64,000 nucleotides of DNA from Salvator merianae. Its lineage: Eukaryota > Chordata > Lepidosauria > Squamata > Teiidae. The first letter of the stretch is position 1, and each line of letters starts with the position of its first letter. Position numbers and translations under genes: made by a program. The notes beneath the pieces were generated by a model, which was not told where the DNA came from, did no database searches, and saw nothing but the letters and a program-made list of their open reading frames with translations. This document shows, piece after piece, positions 1 through 11,361 of the stretch. The stretch spans positions 130,855,936 to 130,919,935 of the forward strand of contig QVOM02000034.1 of assembly GCA_003586115.2 (NCBI GenBank). The letters run 5' to 3'.

Positions 1-569
1 CATGATTCCCCCACTCCTCACATTAACCTCCTGTCATTTACTTATTTTCCCCTTTAAGCAATTTCTTAAAACTTACTAAAGCTATATGTGTATGGCTAAC
101 ACCATGTTTCTTGCCTTCCTGTCCTTGCATTTTTAGCTCAACCGCAGACAACATGTTGTAACATAGGATCTGTAGCACCCACAATTCTGCTGAGTTTTCA
201 TGTCCCTCTTTTATTCTTAGGCTGAACCTTTTACCCCTCTGTCTTCTCGAATATGTTTTAACAGCATTTCTATAAGGTATTTGTGTACAAGACAGGAACT
301 CCCCACTGCCCATCTCCTGGTGTCAGCAAGCTTCTAAGTTCTGCCACTGCTTGCGACAGCTAATGACTTGTGCAACTTAACTGAAGCATTACAAATATTT
401 CTATGAAGCTTTATCAAATTACTAGGTGTTACAGTAATAGTATATAGTAACTAGGTATTATAGAACAACCCTCAAGCTCAAAAGCCCCCAACCTGGACTT
501 TTTTCCTGTGAAAGCAACAATTTTATTATTCCTCACAAGTACCACACTTAATATTTCATTGGGGCTCAC

Positions 570-691
570 CTGTGTCTGACCTACAGTACCTGTACCCATC
601 ATAGAGAGCTTGGACTTGTTGGGGGAAGCATCCAACAGTTTGTAGCCTCTCAACTCAATTCGAAGATGTTGAATAAAAGTTCTGCACAAAC
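570..691 (-). CDS. Possible internal exon of the same unidentified minus-strand gene
   Basis: Acceptor GGAAGTAG|GT and strong donor ACACAG|GTGAGC, phase 1 to 0. The frame reads LCRTFIQHLRIELRGYKLLD then KLSMMGTGTVGQTQ, with non-repetitive composition. Its entry phase fits the exit phase of the 6480-6549 exon. A second AG ten bases downstream could also serve as acceptor. Function unknown. Confidence 0.42.
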
Positions 692-1439
692 CTACTTCCA
701 ATGAATGTCAGTGGATAACATAGCTGAAAGCCCAAGTTACCAAGCAAGTTTACAGAATTCTGTTTCTAAACTAACTACATTAAGTTAACAGCCCATATCA
801 AAACACTGCTTGGATTCCCCTGGCATTCAACAGACAGCACACACAAAGGCTTGTTATTCACTGTTAAACATCAGAGGCATCTTCAGGCCAAAACACAGTC
901 TATATTCCAGTCTCACAGATTAACAACCAGAGACTAGGAAAAAAAATAAGATCTCCTATCATTGATAAAGATGATTATTGGATTATCTAGAAAAGGATAG
1001 AGAAATGAAAGAGGAGGTAAGGCAGAAAGAGCTTCTGAGACGCAAACAGTGTCTTGGGATGCTTTATAGTCAACACTTGACTCTTCCTTCTGGAACCAAA
1101 CTGTGGAAGTCCATCCTATCAGTATAAGTTAATGAAGTTTGTAAAGGGACCAGTGAACCAATGTGAGCAGGATGCTCTTGTGTGATTTTATATGCAACTT
1201 GCTGCCACCATAAAAACATGCTGCTGGACTAGATGGGCCATTGGTCTGATGGAGCAAGGCACTGCTTATGTACTTCAATTTGCAAGGCACTTTGATGATA
1301 AAACTGACTTGAATGTTGTTTTCATATAGTAACTAAAGAGGCATCCATGGTATTGCCTGAGACAATTTCATGGGATCATTTTCAGTTTTGGAAGCCTGAT
1401 GATTTATACAAAAAAAATTGTAGCTGTTTTACTACAATG

Positions 1440-1590
1440 TGATCATTGACCCTGGTCCATCTTGGTTTATTAGACAGCTGTGTCAGTGGAAGAGAGGAGT
1501 TTCTGACAGATCTAGAGAGTGGTCAACACATCTCTGCAGGAGGGACAGTGATTCATCCACTCCACTCCTGAAAAAATAAAGCTTAGTATT
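1440..1590. repeat. Possible LINE RT fragment
   Basis: CTCCTGCAGAGATGTGTTGA on the minus strand and neighbouring text resemble an L2-type RT fragment. Weak. The rest of 700-6470 holds the features listed here and otherwise AT-rich intron-like DNA. Confidence 0.3.
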
Positions 1591-1847
1591 ATAAGCAAAT
1601 GCCATCAATACCTAAATAGCAAAAGCATTAAATTATCAGCACTGAATTGACTCCAGATATATGAAGGATGATAACATAGACTTTTCAGCAACTGTACCAG
1701 AAATTCCACGTAAACGGCTCTAGTTCATGTCACGTACTTAGGATAGACTAACATGAAAATTTTCAGGACGTTCATGAGAATATATTATTCCCATACTAGA
1801 GCAGAGGCAAGGGTTTGAAACCTTAACCAAAATCTTCTAGTGAGAGC

Positions 1848-2380
1848 TATTTATTTATTTCCACTTATATCTCATCCTATACCTTAAGGTTTCAGGGCAG
1901 ATTACAATTACAGTTTATATAAAAAAGCAAACCACAGGACTGCAAATTTAAAATTGAAATAAAATACCCAAGAGGGGAGGACAGACCTGGGAAAAGGACA
2001 TCTTCACTAATTATCTAAATAAATACAGTGATGGAGCTTGACACCTCTCAGTAGGGAAATCTTTGCACAGAAAAGACCCTTTCACATGCCCCTGCCCCAT
2101 TAGCTTTTGAGGGTGGTGGAATTGCCAAGAGGGCCTCTCAGGCAGATCTCAATACATACATATATCTAGATGACAGAAGACACTTCTTTAGCTACTGGAG
2201 AAAGGGGAACAGATCATTTAAAGCTTTGTAAGTCAGCATTAAAACCTTGAATCTAGGGCTTATGGCAAACCATGCCCTTCTTTTCAAACTGGTGTCATAC
2301 GAATCTAGCCAGCAGTGTTTGCCAGCAGCCTTTCTGCTGCATTCCGCACTAACTGCACTTTCTAAACTGTCTTTAATGGT
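1848..2380 (-). mobile_element. Old L2/CR1-like LINE 3' end
   Basis: It begins TTTATTTATTT with CATCCTATACC and TTTCAGGGCAGATTACAA, the degraded counterpart of the LINE tail found elsewhere here. Downstream text (AAAGCTTTGTAAGTCAGCAT) resembles the RT C-terminal region in reverse. Heavily diverged. Confidence 0.55.
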
Positions 2381-4181
2381 AAGATTTGAATCAAGGACTT
2401 AGCAGCTTCTACTCTCACTTAATGAATGGGTATCGTTACTATGACCATCACCACAAACACAGTCATCTGCTGTACAACACTATACTGTTTGGTTCCTGCA
2501 AATCACTATTTCATGTAAAACTATGTTACACAAAGGGCAAGATTCAAGGGAACAGGCAGGCAGACAGGATCACTGCATGAATCCTCTCTAATCTTCAAGC
2601 TATCACAAAAATGAACCCACGAACCAAGGCTTGATGGTGTCTTGAATGCTCCCACCAGATTTACATGAAGTATGACAGCAAGACTGGTACAGATGTGAGT
2701 ATATTAAACATAGACTGCAAAATCATAATTGCACGCTGACAACACTGCAGATGTTCCTGTTGATGGGCCTTTAACCAACACAGAACTTAGTAACAGAGTG
2801 TTTGATTAAATAAATACAATTATGAAATCTGATGTCTTAAAAAACAATCAAATCGAGTGTAACTATTTATGTATACATAATCAATCATAATCCTTTGATA
2901 AAAGCTAAAGTACTGTTCAGAGGCTACTGACTCTGTTCAGCAAAGTGTAGCATATAAAGAATATGAAGGAGGAGGACCTGGTAGAAAGGCAAGATATTTC
3001 AGAAAATATATTCCTACTGATTTCTGGTTTATATATGTACATGTTACTTTAATTACTTTTATTATCGGAAATGCATTTTTACACTTTCAACATTGTACCC
3101 CACCTCACGAATTTCTGGTGCAGGAAAGACTATAAATATATTTTAAAAATGAAAAATATCCTGCACTTTAGGTTTTGATGGTATTTTATTTATTATTTGT
3201 TCTCTTACTTTGTTGTCCATCCTTCTTCCTTCACAAAAATCAAGGCAGTATACATCTGATTTCTAAAACATACAGACCCTGCTGAGACCCGGTTCTGCTT
3301 AGCTTCACTAAAGCAGTGGCTTCCTGGGCCTTCAGGTTATAACTAAGGGCCAATGGTGACCAGTGCTCTTTGTCACTGGTAGAGCAGAGAACAAGGAAGC
3401 TAGGAGGAAGTGGTACCAGGGGTCACAGTAAACAGAACTGATGGTAAGTGAGTAAATTGAAGGCTGCCATTCTGTGCAAACTCTCATGAAAACTGACCCC
3501 ACTGGTATGTGGATTACACAAGTAGTAATCAATTCTAAACCAAAATGTGCATGAAAAAGAAAAGTGGACTGAAGCTCTGAGCTACAGGGATTGGGGTGGG
3601 CAGGCATTGCTTACTTTGCCATTATGGGCCACATGCTTCCACCTAGGACTCTTGAGTAGCCTGAGTTACCTTAGGTGCCCATCAACTGAGGAAGAGTTGA
3701 ATAAAAGGTTCCCTATAACAAATTTAACATTCTGTCCAGAGTAGCATATTTAGGGCATTGTGTTTTTCATCATTCCTATGAGTCTCCATCTACTCCTGTG
3801 AGACTGCATATTTGCATCTTTTCTGATTCTAGTCTACACAAGGTATTCCTGCTTGTTCTTTCTCTGGAATGCAGCTTTGGAAGATAGTTTCACAGTGGAT
3901 CTTACCTTTGAATAAACTTGCCAGTTCTGCCTTTATTAACATGTAGTTCAAACCTGTGTTATGCAAGTAATTGCCTCCTATGGAGCTAACAGGAACCATA
4001 GATGCCCAGTCAACCAATATATTCCAATGTTGCCATAAAGGGGCATCCCAACCAACTAATGGAAGTCACTAGCAGTGCAGAGGGGAGATCCATTCCACCA
4101 GTGTATGTCGATTTGTTTATTTATGTATGACATTTCTATATCACTTTTCATTTTTAAAAATCTGAAAGCAGTTGAGAAGAG

Positions 4182-4285
4182 AATTTTTAACATTTCACAA
4201 ATTTGCATTGCATCTTTGCACATGGGCCATGCTAACCTTCTTTGCATTGTTCCAATTTTAATATATGTGCTGACAAAACAGACAC
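4182..4285 (-). pseudogene. U6 snRNA pseudogene
   Basis: The minus strand aligns with U6 snRNA along nearly its whole length. Blocks recognised on the plus strand are GGGCCATGCTAACCTTCT, TTCCAATTTTAATATATGTG and CATTTCACAAATTTGC. It carries many substitutions in the 5' stem and internal region and a degraded 3' T run, so it is a decayed LINE-mobilised copy. Confidence 0.85.
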
Positions 4286-6235
4286 ATATATTTGGCCTCA
4301 GAGGCCAAATCACATTATTCAGAGTTTCCAGGACTGCATTAAAAAAGGGAAGTCACATTTAACCAAGTTTAAGAGTAAATCTATGTCATTAAAAAATATG
4401 TATTACATTAGGAATAACTATATATCCAAAGTAGGAAACTAACTGAAGTGGTACCTAAATTGCTAAATAACAGAATACAAGGCCTGTGAAAAGCTAAGAA
4501 TCAAAATAATTATTTGTGTTGGGTCTTGATTATAGAAGATGCTTGACAAATATGCTTGCCAGAGCCATTTTTGCCCAGGGAGGACATCTCAATATATATA
4601 AACATACCTTTTAAAGCTTATAGAAGGTCAACTCTTCATAAGAAATAATGAGCATGTCTTCTGGAAAGCAAAGACCCTTTCCACAAGCACTGGGAATTCT
4701 TTTAGTGTGTCAGTAAGCATATGATGGATAAGTCCACAGTCATACCTGTCTATCAGACCTTCTGAATGTTATTTGGTAAAGTTATTGACCAAAGGCTGTT
4801 GAATAAACTCAGAGATCACAGAATAGGAAACAGAAAAAGTAAAGATACTTGGAAGAAATGTAGTTTTCACAAAGAGCAGCAACAAAGTATTTTCCCACTA
4901 CTGATTAAAAAACACAGTAAGCTGTCCATAGATGAAACAGTAGGCTTCTCATGTAACTTGCTACATTTCTGTGCTAAAGTTGTGAAACCTCTTTCTCCTA
5001 CAGGGGTTAGATGGCAGCATGTGATTAGGGTATATTTATGGGATGAAATCATGTACAGTACTGTAAATAGGTTGTGTTGTAACTTTGGTCATATCCACAC
5101 ATATAAGCTGGCGTGTGACTTTAACATCTAATACATAGAACTTTAGGTAAATGACAAATTTCTTTTTTAAAAAAACTATTAAATGATTGAAAAATTATAG
5201 GGACTCATAAAACTATGTATGATGCAGAAGCATAACTTTTTCTCCCCCTCCTATAAGACTTAAATTCAAAATAACCCATGAAACCAAGTGACAAGGTAAG
5301 CAGAAAGGTGTCAACAAACTATTTCTGTTGACCCCAAACTGATGGCTTCTAATTTAAACAACTTAAAGGCAGATGAGATATAAGTATAGAGGATACACTG
5401 ATGAATACCTAGTAGGCATAAAAGTGAAACAAAGTCTCAAGATTTAGGGGCAATATGTTACTGAACACTGTGAGCTGTGAAGCAAAATATTGGAGGTAAC
5501 TGTGAATACCTTCAGACCCTACTCTGATCTGATTGATCACTGTGGGGAAGAGGGGGTGCAGGATACTTGGTCTCACGCAGCAGGGCTCACAAATGGGGAA
5601 AATTCTGAACTTGGGATCAACAGGATACAGGGACTTTCTGCACTTGGTATTCTGCACCTGCAGGTGTACTAAGGGCCTTCCTTCTACACATTAAGACTCC
5701 TGATCTGGACTACCAGTAGTTCTCAACATTGAGGATTATTGGTGTGCCAGCTTGGGCTAATCCTGATCACAGAGGATAAAGCATGCATAAGGCATGCCTC
5801 CATTTTTTGGATTACCAGGGGACTTATTTTGATGGCACACTAAAGTGCACTGCTGAAATGGGTTTCCTAGGAGTTCCAAGGCTAGGAACTCATGCAAGCT
5901 TCACAGCCAGTGTGGTGTCTGTTCTGAACCAGCATTGCCATGCAAATGGTGCTATTCCAGACCATGCTTTGATATAGTCTGGACCAGAGAGCCTTCCTGG
6001 TTCAGACCCACTGGACCAGATCACAGTCAGGTAAGAGCAGAAAGGTCCATGCAGTCTGATTCGAGCTTAAGATGACTCAGAATTTTTACTGAAGTTTTAC
6101 AGAACTTACAACTGCAGTCTAGAAGTACTGTACACTGCTGGGCAATGCCCTTTGATGGAAAGTTCCATGCAAGAAAATATATGGTTGTTTTTACTTCTAA
6201 AAAATAAAGTAATAATGCTGCTTGATTAAACAAAT

Positions 6236-6237
6236 AG

Positions 6238-6269
<32 letters not shown>

Positions 6270-6270
6270 T
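6236..6270. repeat. (GATA)n/(GACA)n microsatellite
   Basis: AGATAGATAGATAGA passes into GACAGACAGACAGACAGAC. GATA/GACA arrays are frequent in reptile genomes. Confidence 0.95.
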
Positions 6271-6479
6271 TTGTCTTCGGGAATAACTTAGACCAATTGA
6301 AATCTTACAAAAGAGTGACAAGTATTTAAGCATCTCAGAATTCTTCCTCAAAGAAGAGTACCACGGTAAAAGAAAAAATGTTATCCTGGTGGCTGAACAC
6401 AATTAAGAATGAAATCACAACAACAAACTTCCAAATCTCAGATGAACTTTTCCATATTCTAGCAAGGAAGGTTTTTTAC

Positions 6480-6549
6480 GGTCTAAATCCAAGAAAAGCT
6501 TTGAGACACCCCATAAATACTCCATGATGGCTTCTCGAGCCATCACGAC
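6480..6549 (-). CDS. Possible first coding exon of an unidentified minus-strand gene
   Basis: The acceptor TTCTTCTCCCAG precedes 6549, and the noncoding leader donor CAG|GTGAGG sits at 6906, inside the CpG block. The ATG at 6543 opens MAREAIMEYLWGVSKLF and reaches a modest donor ACC|GTAAAA at 6480, phase 1. I do not recognise the protein. By synteny with mammals CEP350 would be expected here, but this N-terminus does not match my memory of CEP350. It could instead be a 5' UTR exon. Confidence 0.42.
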
Positions 6550-6599
6550 CTGGGAGAAGAAGCAACACTTTTAAAACAGGGAGGACATCTACCAACCTA

Positions 6600-7300
6600 C
6601 ACGCTAACCAAAGATCTTCCCTTTAAACCAGGAAAAGGCAAGTGACAGCAGCCCAGGCCAAACTGCAGTAGGAGACAGAGAAGAGGGGCGGGGAGAAGGC
6701 AAGGCGGAAGGAAAGAGACTGAAAGAGAACGTCGGAGGAAACGAAAAGGTTGAACAACCGACCCGGGCGAATGAAAAGCGCAGCTCGGCCCTAGGGCCGA
6801 GGACGGGAAACACTTGGAACGCGCCTTCGCCTGGAGCTTCACCTCGTCGCCCCTCCGAACCGAAGGGCGGACGGACGGACAGATAGACCAAACGCCTCCC
6901 CTCACCTGTTCTATCGCCGCCTCAGTTCTTTCCTCCTCCTTCCCGGCGGCGGCGGGTTAGGTTGCCGGCTCATCCCGTAAGCCTTTTTCGGGCAGGGCAC
7001 TGAGACTAGGAAAAGCAACGTCGGCGGCCTTGAAAGTCGCTTCAGCAGCAACCCCGCCGCCAAACCGGCGCCATTACCGGTCAACAACTGACACACAGAC
7101 ACGGGGAGGGGGGGGTATAGGGCACCAAAGGCGGCGCGCGGCAGGGCGGGAGCCAGCTCTCAAAGCCTCGCGATACATCGTGAGAAACGTACAGACCTTC
7201 TGCATATGGCGGAGTTTAGACCCGCCTCTAAGCATAACCGGGACGGACATGTTCAGTGTGGCAAATTTTGATAAAATTCGACCGGTCCGGACATGGTTAA
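6600..7300. promoter_or_regulatory. CpG-rich bidirectional promoter candidate
   Basis: GC-rich with many CpG sites (for example CGGCGGCGGCGGG near 6944 and GGCGGCGCGCGG near 7130). On the minus strand a donor AACAG|GTGAGG lies at 6906. On the plus strand a short coding exon starts at 7249. Divergent transcription is inferred. Confidence 0.6.
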
Positions 7301-7312
7301 AGTTTAAAAGAG
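7249..7312 (+). CDS. Possible first coding exon of an unidentified plus-strand gene
   Basis: The ATG at 7249 is in the CpG block (context GGGACGGACATG) and opens MFSVANFDKIRPVRTW. The donor AAAGAG|GTAAAC follows 7312, phase 1. The upstream in-frame sequence to 7030 looks like GC-rich leader rather than protein. It is divergent from the minus-strand leader ending at 6906. Not recognised. Confidence 0.45.
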
Positions 7313-7390
7313 GTAAACAGACATTGGAAGAAACACCAGTTCCTGGTACTCAACACAACGCCCTGTAAAAATAAAATCAAGAATATCTTC

Positions 7391-7686
7391 AACAGCTAAA
7401 GGGGTGGGCACCCGGGATAGGGCCTTGTCAGTGGTGGCCCCCAGACTGTGGAAGACTCTTCCCCCTGAAGTGCATCAAGCTTCCTCATTTTACATCTTTA
7501 TGAGAGCAATAAAGATGCACCTATTTACCCTTGCCTTTGGCTAAAGGTACAGCTTTCCCTCCCTACTTTCAGACTCCTGTTTTATTGCGTGCCTTTTATG
7601 AGTTTTTGTTGTTGTTGTTTTAATTGTTGTAACCCGCCCTGAGACCTTTGGGTATAGGGTGGGATAAAAATGCAAATAAATAAATA
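7391..7686 (+). mobile_element. L2/CR1-like LINE 3' end, plus
   Basis: Its text matches the last part of the RT frame at 58776-59515 (TAAAGGGGTGGGCACC, GACTGTGGAAGACTCTTCC, ATAAAGATGCACCTATTTA) and ends CCCGCCCTGAGACC then AAATAAATAAAT. It lies just downstream of the plus-strand first exon. Confidence 0.88.
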
Positions 7687-9121
7687 TGATGAATGTAGAT
7701 ATGTGAAAAGTCATTAAATCCTTGAGGCGAGGTATTTGCATCATTCATCCGAGGATTAGAAGCATTGCCACAAACGCTGCTGAAGTTTCCGGTTAACTCA
7801 TACAGCCTATTAAAAAAAAAAGAATCCCAAAAAGTTAGTTGTAGATGCATATACTATGTTGCCAGCCAATAATAAATGTGACTCAAGCTGCCACTGTGTG
7901 ACACACGCTGCGTGGACCCCAACATAAAACCCTGTCCTTTTATCTTTTTCGTAGCCCAGTTCTGCAGTGGAGCCTCTTGCTTAACTTAGCACTGGTCTTG
8001 AGCAAGCGAGCCATAAATGCTTCTGTTCAAGTTGTGGAAATGGAAATTGCTTAATTTGTGGTTCTGGGGAATGCCATGCTCCTTCCAGGAGCCCTTGGCA
8101 TAACAAAGCCCATAGTAGACTTATCCAGGGCTGCAATCATTTTTTCCTCCCATCCATAGCCCATCCAGGTTAATAGTGCAATTTCTCCACTAATAGATAG
8201 AGGAAAAACAGGCTTGGACTGGAGACAGATCACTTCAAATAGCTGTGTGAACCTGGCATGAACCAGAGTTTCACCACCCCTGATTGGTTAGGACCGGACC
8301 AAGTTATGTTCACATCTGAAGAGCAATTAGGTTAGCAAGTAGAAAAGTTAAAGGCCTTCTCACCAGGAGCTCTACAGCTGTAGAACTCCATACTAGGCAA
8401 AGTATGTAAAGTCCATCAGCACAAGCCTTCAAAATATATAATCTACTTAAAATTCCTACTAATCTTTATCCTTCACTCAATTTCTATGAAAGCAGTACAG
8501 TTTAATAAGTAGCAAGCTAAGTGATTAAAGTAATGTGACATCCCAAGGATTGTTCCCTGCCACCAGCAATGGCCCTAGCTGCATTGCTATATATTATGCA
8601 ACTTTAATACAGAAACTCCTTAGGATCATGAAAGGCAAGCTTCTGCTAGCTAAAGAACACTTTCAAGAAACCCAAGCAATACATCAGGTGTAAAATGAAT
8701 GATTGTTATACACACTCTTAATTTGTTGGACCTTCAACCTTTCCTTCCTTCCTTCCTTAAGCAGAAGACAGACAATTGTTCATGTTGTAAAAACAGCTGC
8801 TGAAGGAATAGATATCGGCAGCTAGCTTTGAGGTAAGGAAAAAAAGGGGTTGGTGATTTGGGAAGGACAGGTTGGTACAAAGACTTAGTTGTTTGGGAGT
8901 TATTACAGTAAAACCAAGGTAAAAAAACACGGCTAAAATTAAGCCCACTAAAACAGATAACAACATACGAAGAAGTAGCTTGCTCTTCCTGTTCAGGCAC
9001 TGTTATTTGATCTTTTAGTGGGCTTAAATTTTTACTTTTTTTACATTGATTATGTTGTAACCTGCCCTGAGACCTCAGGATTACAGACTAGAATAGAAAT
9101 TAATTAATTAATTAGATCATG

Positions 9122-9290
9122 TATGGGAGTGGCTGTAGCTCAGTGATGAAGCTGCTGCAAAGAAAGCAAGAGGTCCCATGACCGTTTCCTGGCATCTCCC
9201 CAAATAAAGGTATGCTAAACAACTTTTGTGTCTCCCAAAAAAACTTTAGAGGTGTCTCTGTATAGTCACAAGGAGTTGATTCAAACTCAG
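9122..9290 (+). mobile_element. tRNA-derived SINE
   Basis: It starts GTGGCTGTAGCTCAGTGATG, a tRNA A-box-like sequence, followed by a GAGGTCCCATGACCG B-box-like stretch and a TCTCTGTATAGTCACAAGGAG 3' half with ATTCAAACTCAGCGCC. It is preceded by a LINE tail at about 9050-9115. Confidence 0.6.
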
Positions 9291-10384
9291 CGCCATCTAA
9301 CAATGTCTTATGATACATGTTTTTAAAACCAAATATGTATAGCCATTATACAAGGAATCTGGATCAGAAGAGACAAGTGACCATTAAAAGCATGGGTCTT
9401 ACATCTAGACCAAACTCTACCTTGGCTACTTGAGGACATGGTGAGAGCAGTTTCTCACCCACTCTACCTGGATCCGCTGACTCTATGCAGGTCTCTTTGG
9501 CATTCTCTGCTTCCCACAGAAAACATCTCATTTTTTGGCTGTTCACATCACAAAAACAGCTTAGCCCCATCAGTTCACAAGAAGAAGTCACTATTTGAAA
9601 AAGCATTATCCATGCCCTGAGCAAAAGAACTGCAAAACTGGAATGAAAATGTGGGCATCCAAGCTGAATACATGATTTAATCACTGCACTTTTTTACCTG
9701 TCCTGGGTTGCCTGAATGTTTACATATCCTTTGTTTACTCCTACATTCTTCTATACATCTGCCTGCACACGTTGAGAGTACATTTGGGGCTGTAAGAGTA
9801 GGTACCCTCTTCCATTCAGTGCAATTGCACCCTCCAAGGTCCACCACTGTATCCTTGATGCTACCAAGGTTCATCACCCTACATTCTTACTTTTGCTAAG
9901 GTCCACCACTCTATGTCCTTGTTCCCATCAAGGTCCTCTATGCGTGTGCAACTGCCAGAGCACACCAAAAAACTACTTGTGTGTGTTGCTGCATGGGTGA
10001 GTTCCTGCTTCTAAGACGATCACTGCTGAAATCATTACTGGATTGAAGGAAAAGATCTGTGCTGTCTTTTCCACTCCAAAGCTGTGAGCTGTTTCACTGT
10101 TGGGGTGGCTCAACCTTGAATCACCTGGTTCTAAAGGGGTAGGGTTAGCTGGCCTCTGGTTGTCTAATCAGCCATTCACAATGTTTCACTTTAGCCGTTG
10201 TGCAAGAAGGCATTAACAGCAGATTACACCTGAGGTTTCAGGACCATCTGCCTTTGTTTAACCTGTGCCCAGCTTCTAAGGAAGTTTTCTTGAGTGTCAG
10301 GTATTTATTTCAAAGTAAGCTTCTATCCATGGTTATCAAGTATAGTCTAAGCCTAATTATCTGCGTGAGTGTGAGTATGTGTAA

Positions 10385-10830
10385 GATTATAAGAACATAA
10401 GAAGAACCCTGCAGGATCAGGCCACGGCCCATCTAGTCCAGCATTCTGTTTCACACAGTGGCCCATCAATTGTTTCCAGGCATTCTCAAGCAGAATAAAA
10501 AAGGCAAAACCTTCACCTGCTCTCAACTCCCTGCAAATGGCCTTTAGAGGTATCTTGCCTGTCTTTACAACCTGGAGGCACCACCTAGGTATCTATTCTA
10601 GTAGCCACTGATACACCTGACCTCCATGAATCTGTCCAATCTGTTCTTAAAGCTATCCAGGCTGATTGCTGTCACCACCAACTCTCCTACCCATCAGCTT
10701 CATAGAGTGCACCCTGGTTCTAGTGTTGTGCAATAAAGAAAATAATTTTTCTCTATTCATCTTTTCTATACTGTGCATGATTTTATATACTTCAATCAGG
10801 TTCCCTCTTAAATACTGTCTTTAAAGGCTA
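10385..10830. mobile_element. CR1-like LINE 3' fragment
   Basis: Contains the common reptile repeat text AGAACATAAGAAGAACCCTG, CCCATCTAGTCCAGCATTCT and CACACAGTGGCCCATC. No coding frame. It lies inside LTR-like copy 1. Confidence 0.75.
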
Positions 10831-11361
10831 AAGTGGCCAAAACATTGCAGCCTGATTTCGTAAGGAAGATGTTCCAGTCCCTTGTATGTTTATGTGATTG
10901 GCAAAATTGTTATGTTTTCCAGACTGTGAAGATCATTGTTAACCAAGAGAAGACCCCAAGAAAGATAGACATTCCCCTATTTTCTCTGTTTGCCTCACTT
11001 TCACTTTCACTCTCACTCTCACTTTACTGCTGGTTGTTAAATACTTCACTTCTTCTCTAACCAAAAGGAAGTTATGGCTTGGCTGGGTTACCCCAATTTA
11101 TTTCAGGGACTCTGGGTGATATTAGTGTGGGGAACAGTTGATATGCTGTGGGCAGCAGTTGATAGGAGGCTTGAACTGGCAAATCACAGAGGAAGCTTCA
11201 TTGAATTCTCCAGAGGATTTAATTCTCAACCCTAAATCTGCCCTTCTTCCTCTTAGCAACAAGTTAAGGCTGCAAAATCCTCTATGTTTCTATAGCCCAG
11301 CTGACTTCTGTTCTGTTTCTTTGCTTTGTTTTAGCTTCTAGAGCTGAGGAACTTTTACTTA

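Noticed and set aside
1..6550. CEP350 coding sequence
   Set aside because: Synteny predicts it, but none of the N-terminal CEP350 motifs I remember appears on the minus strand here. It may start beyond the left edge.
6597..6905. Two overlapping minus-strand frames of about 100 residues beside the CpG block
   Set aside because: They fall in the probable first intron, directly after a good donor, and are low-complexity Ser/Pro/Leu translations.
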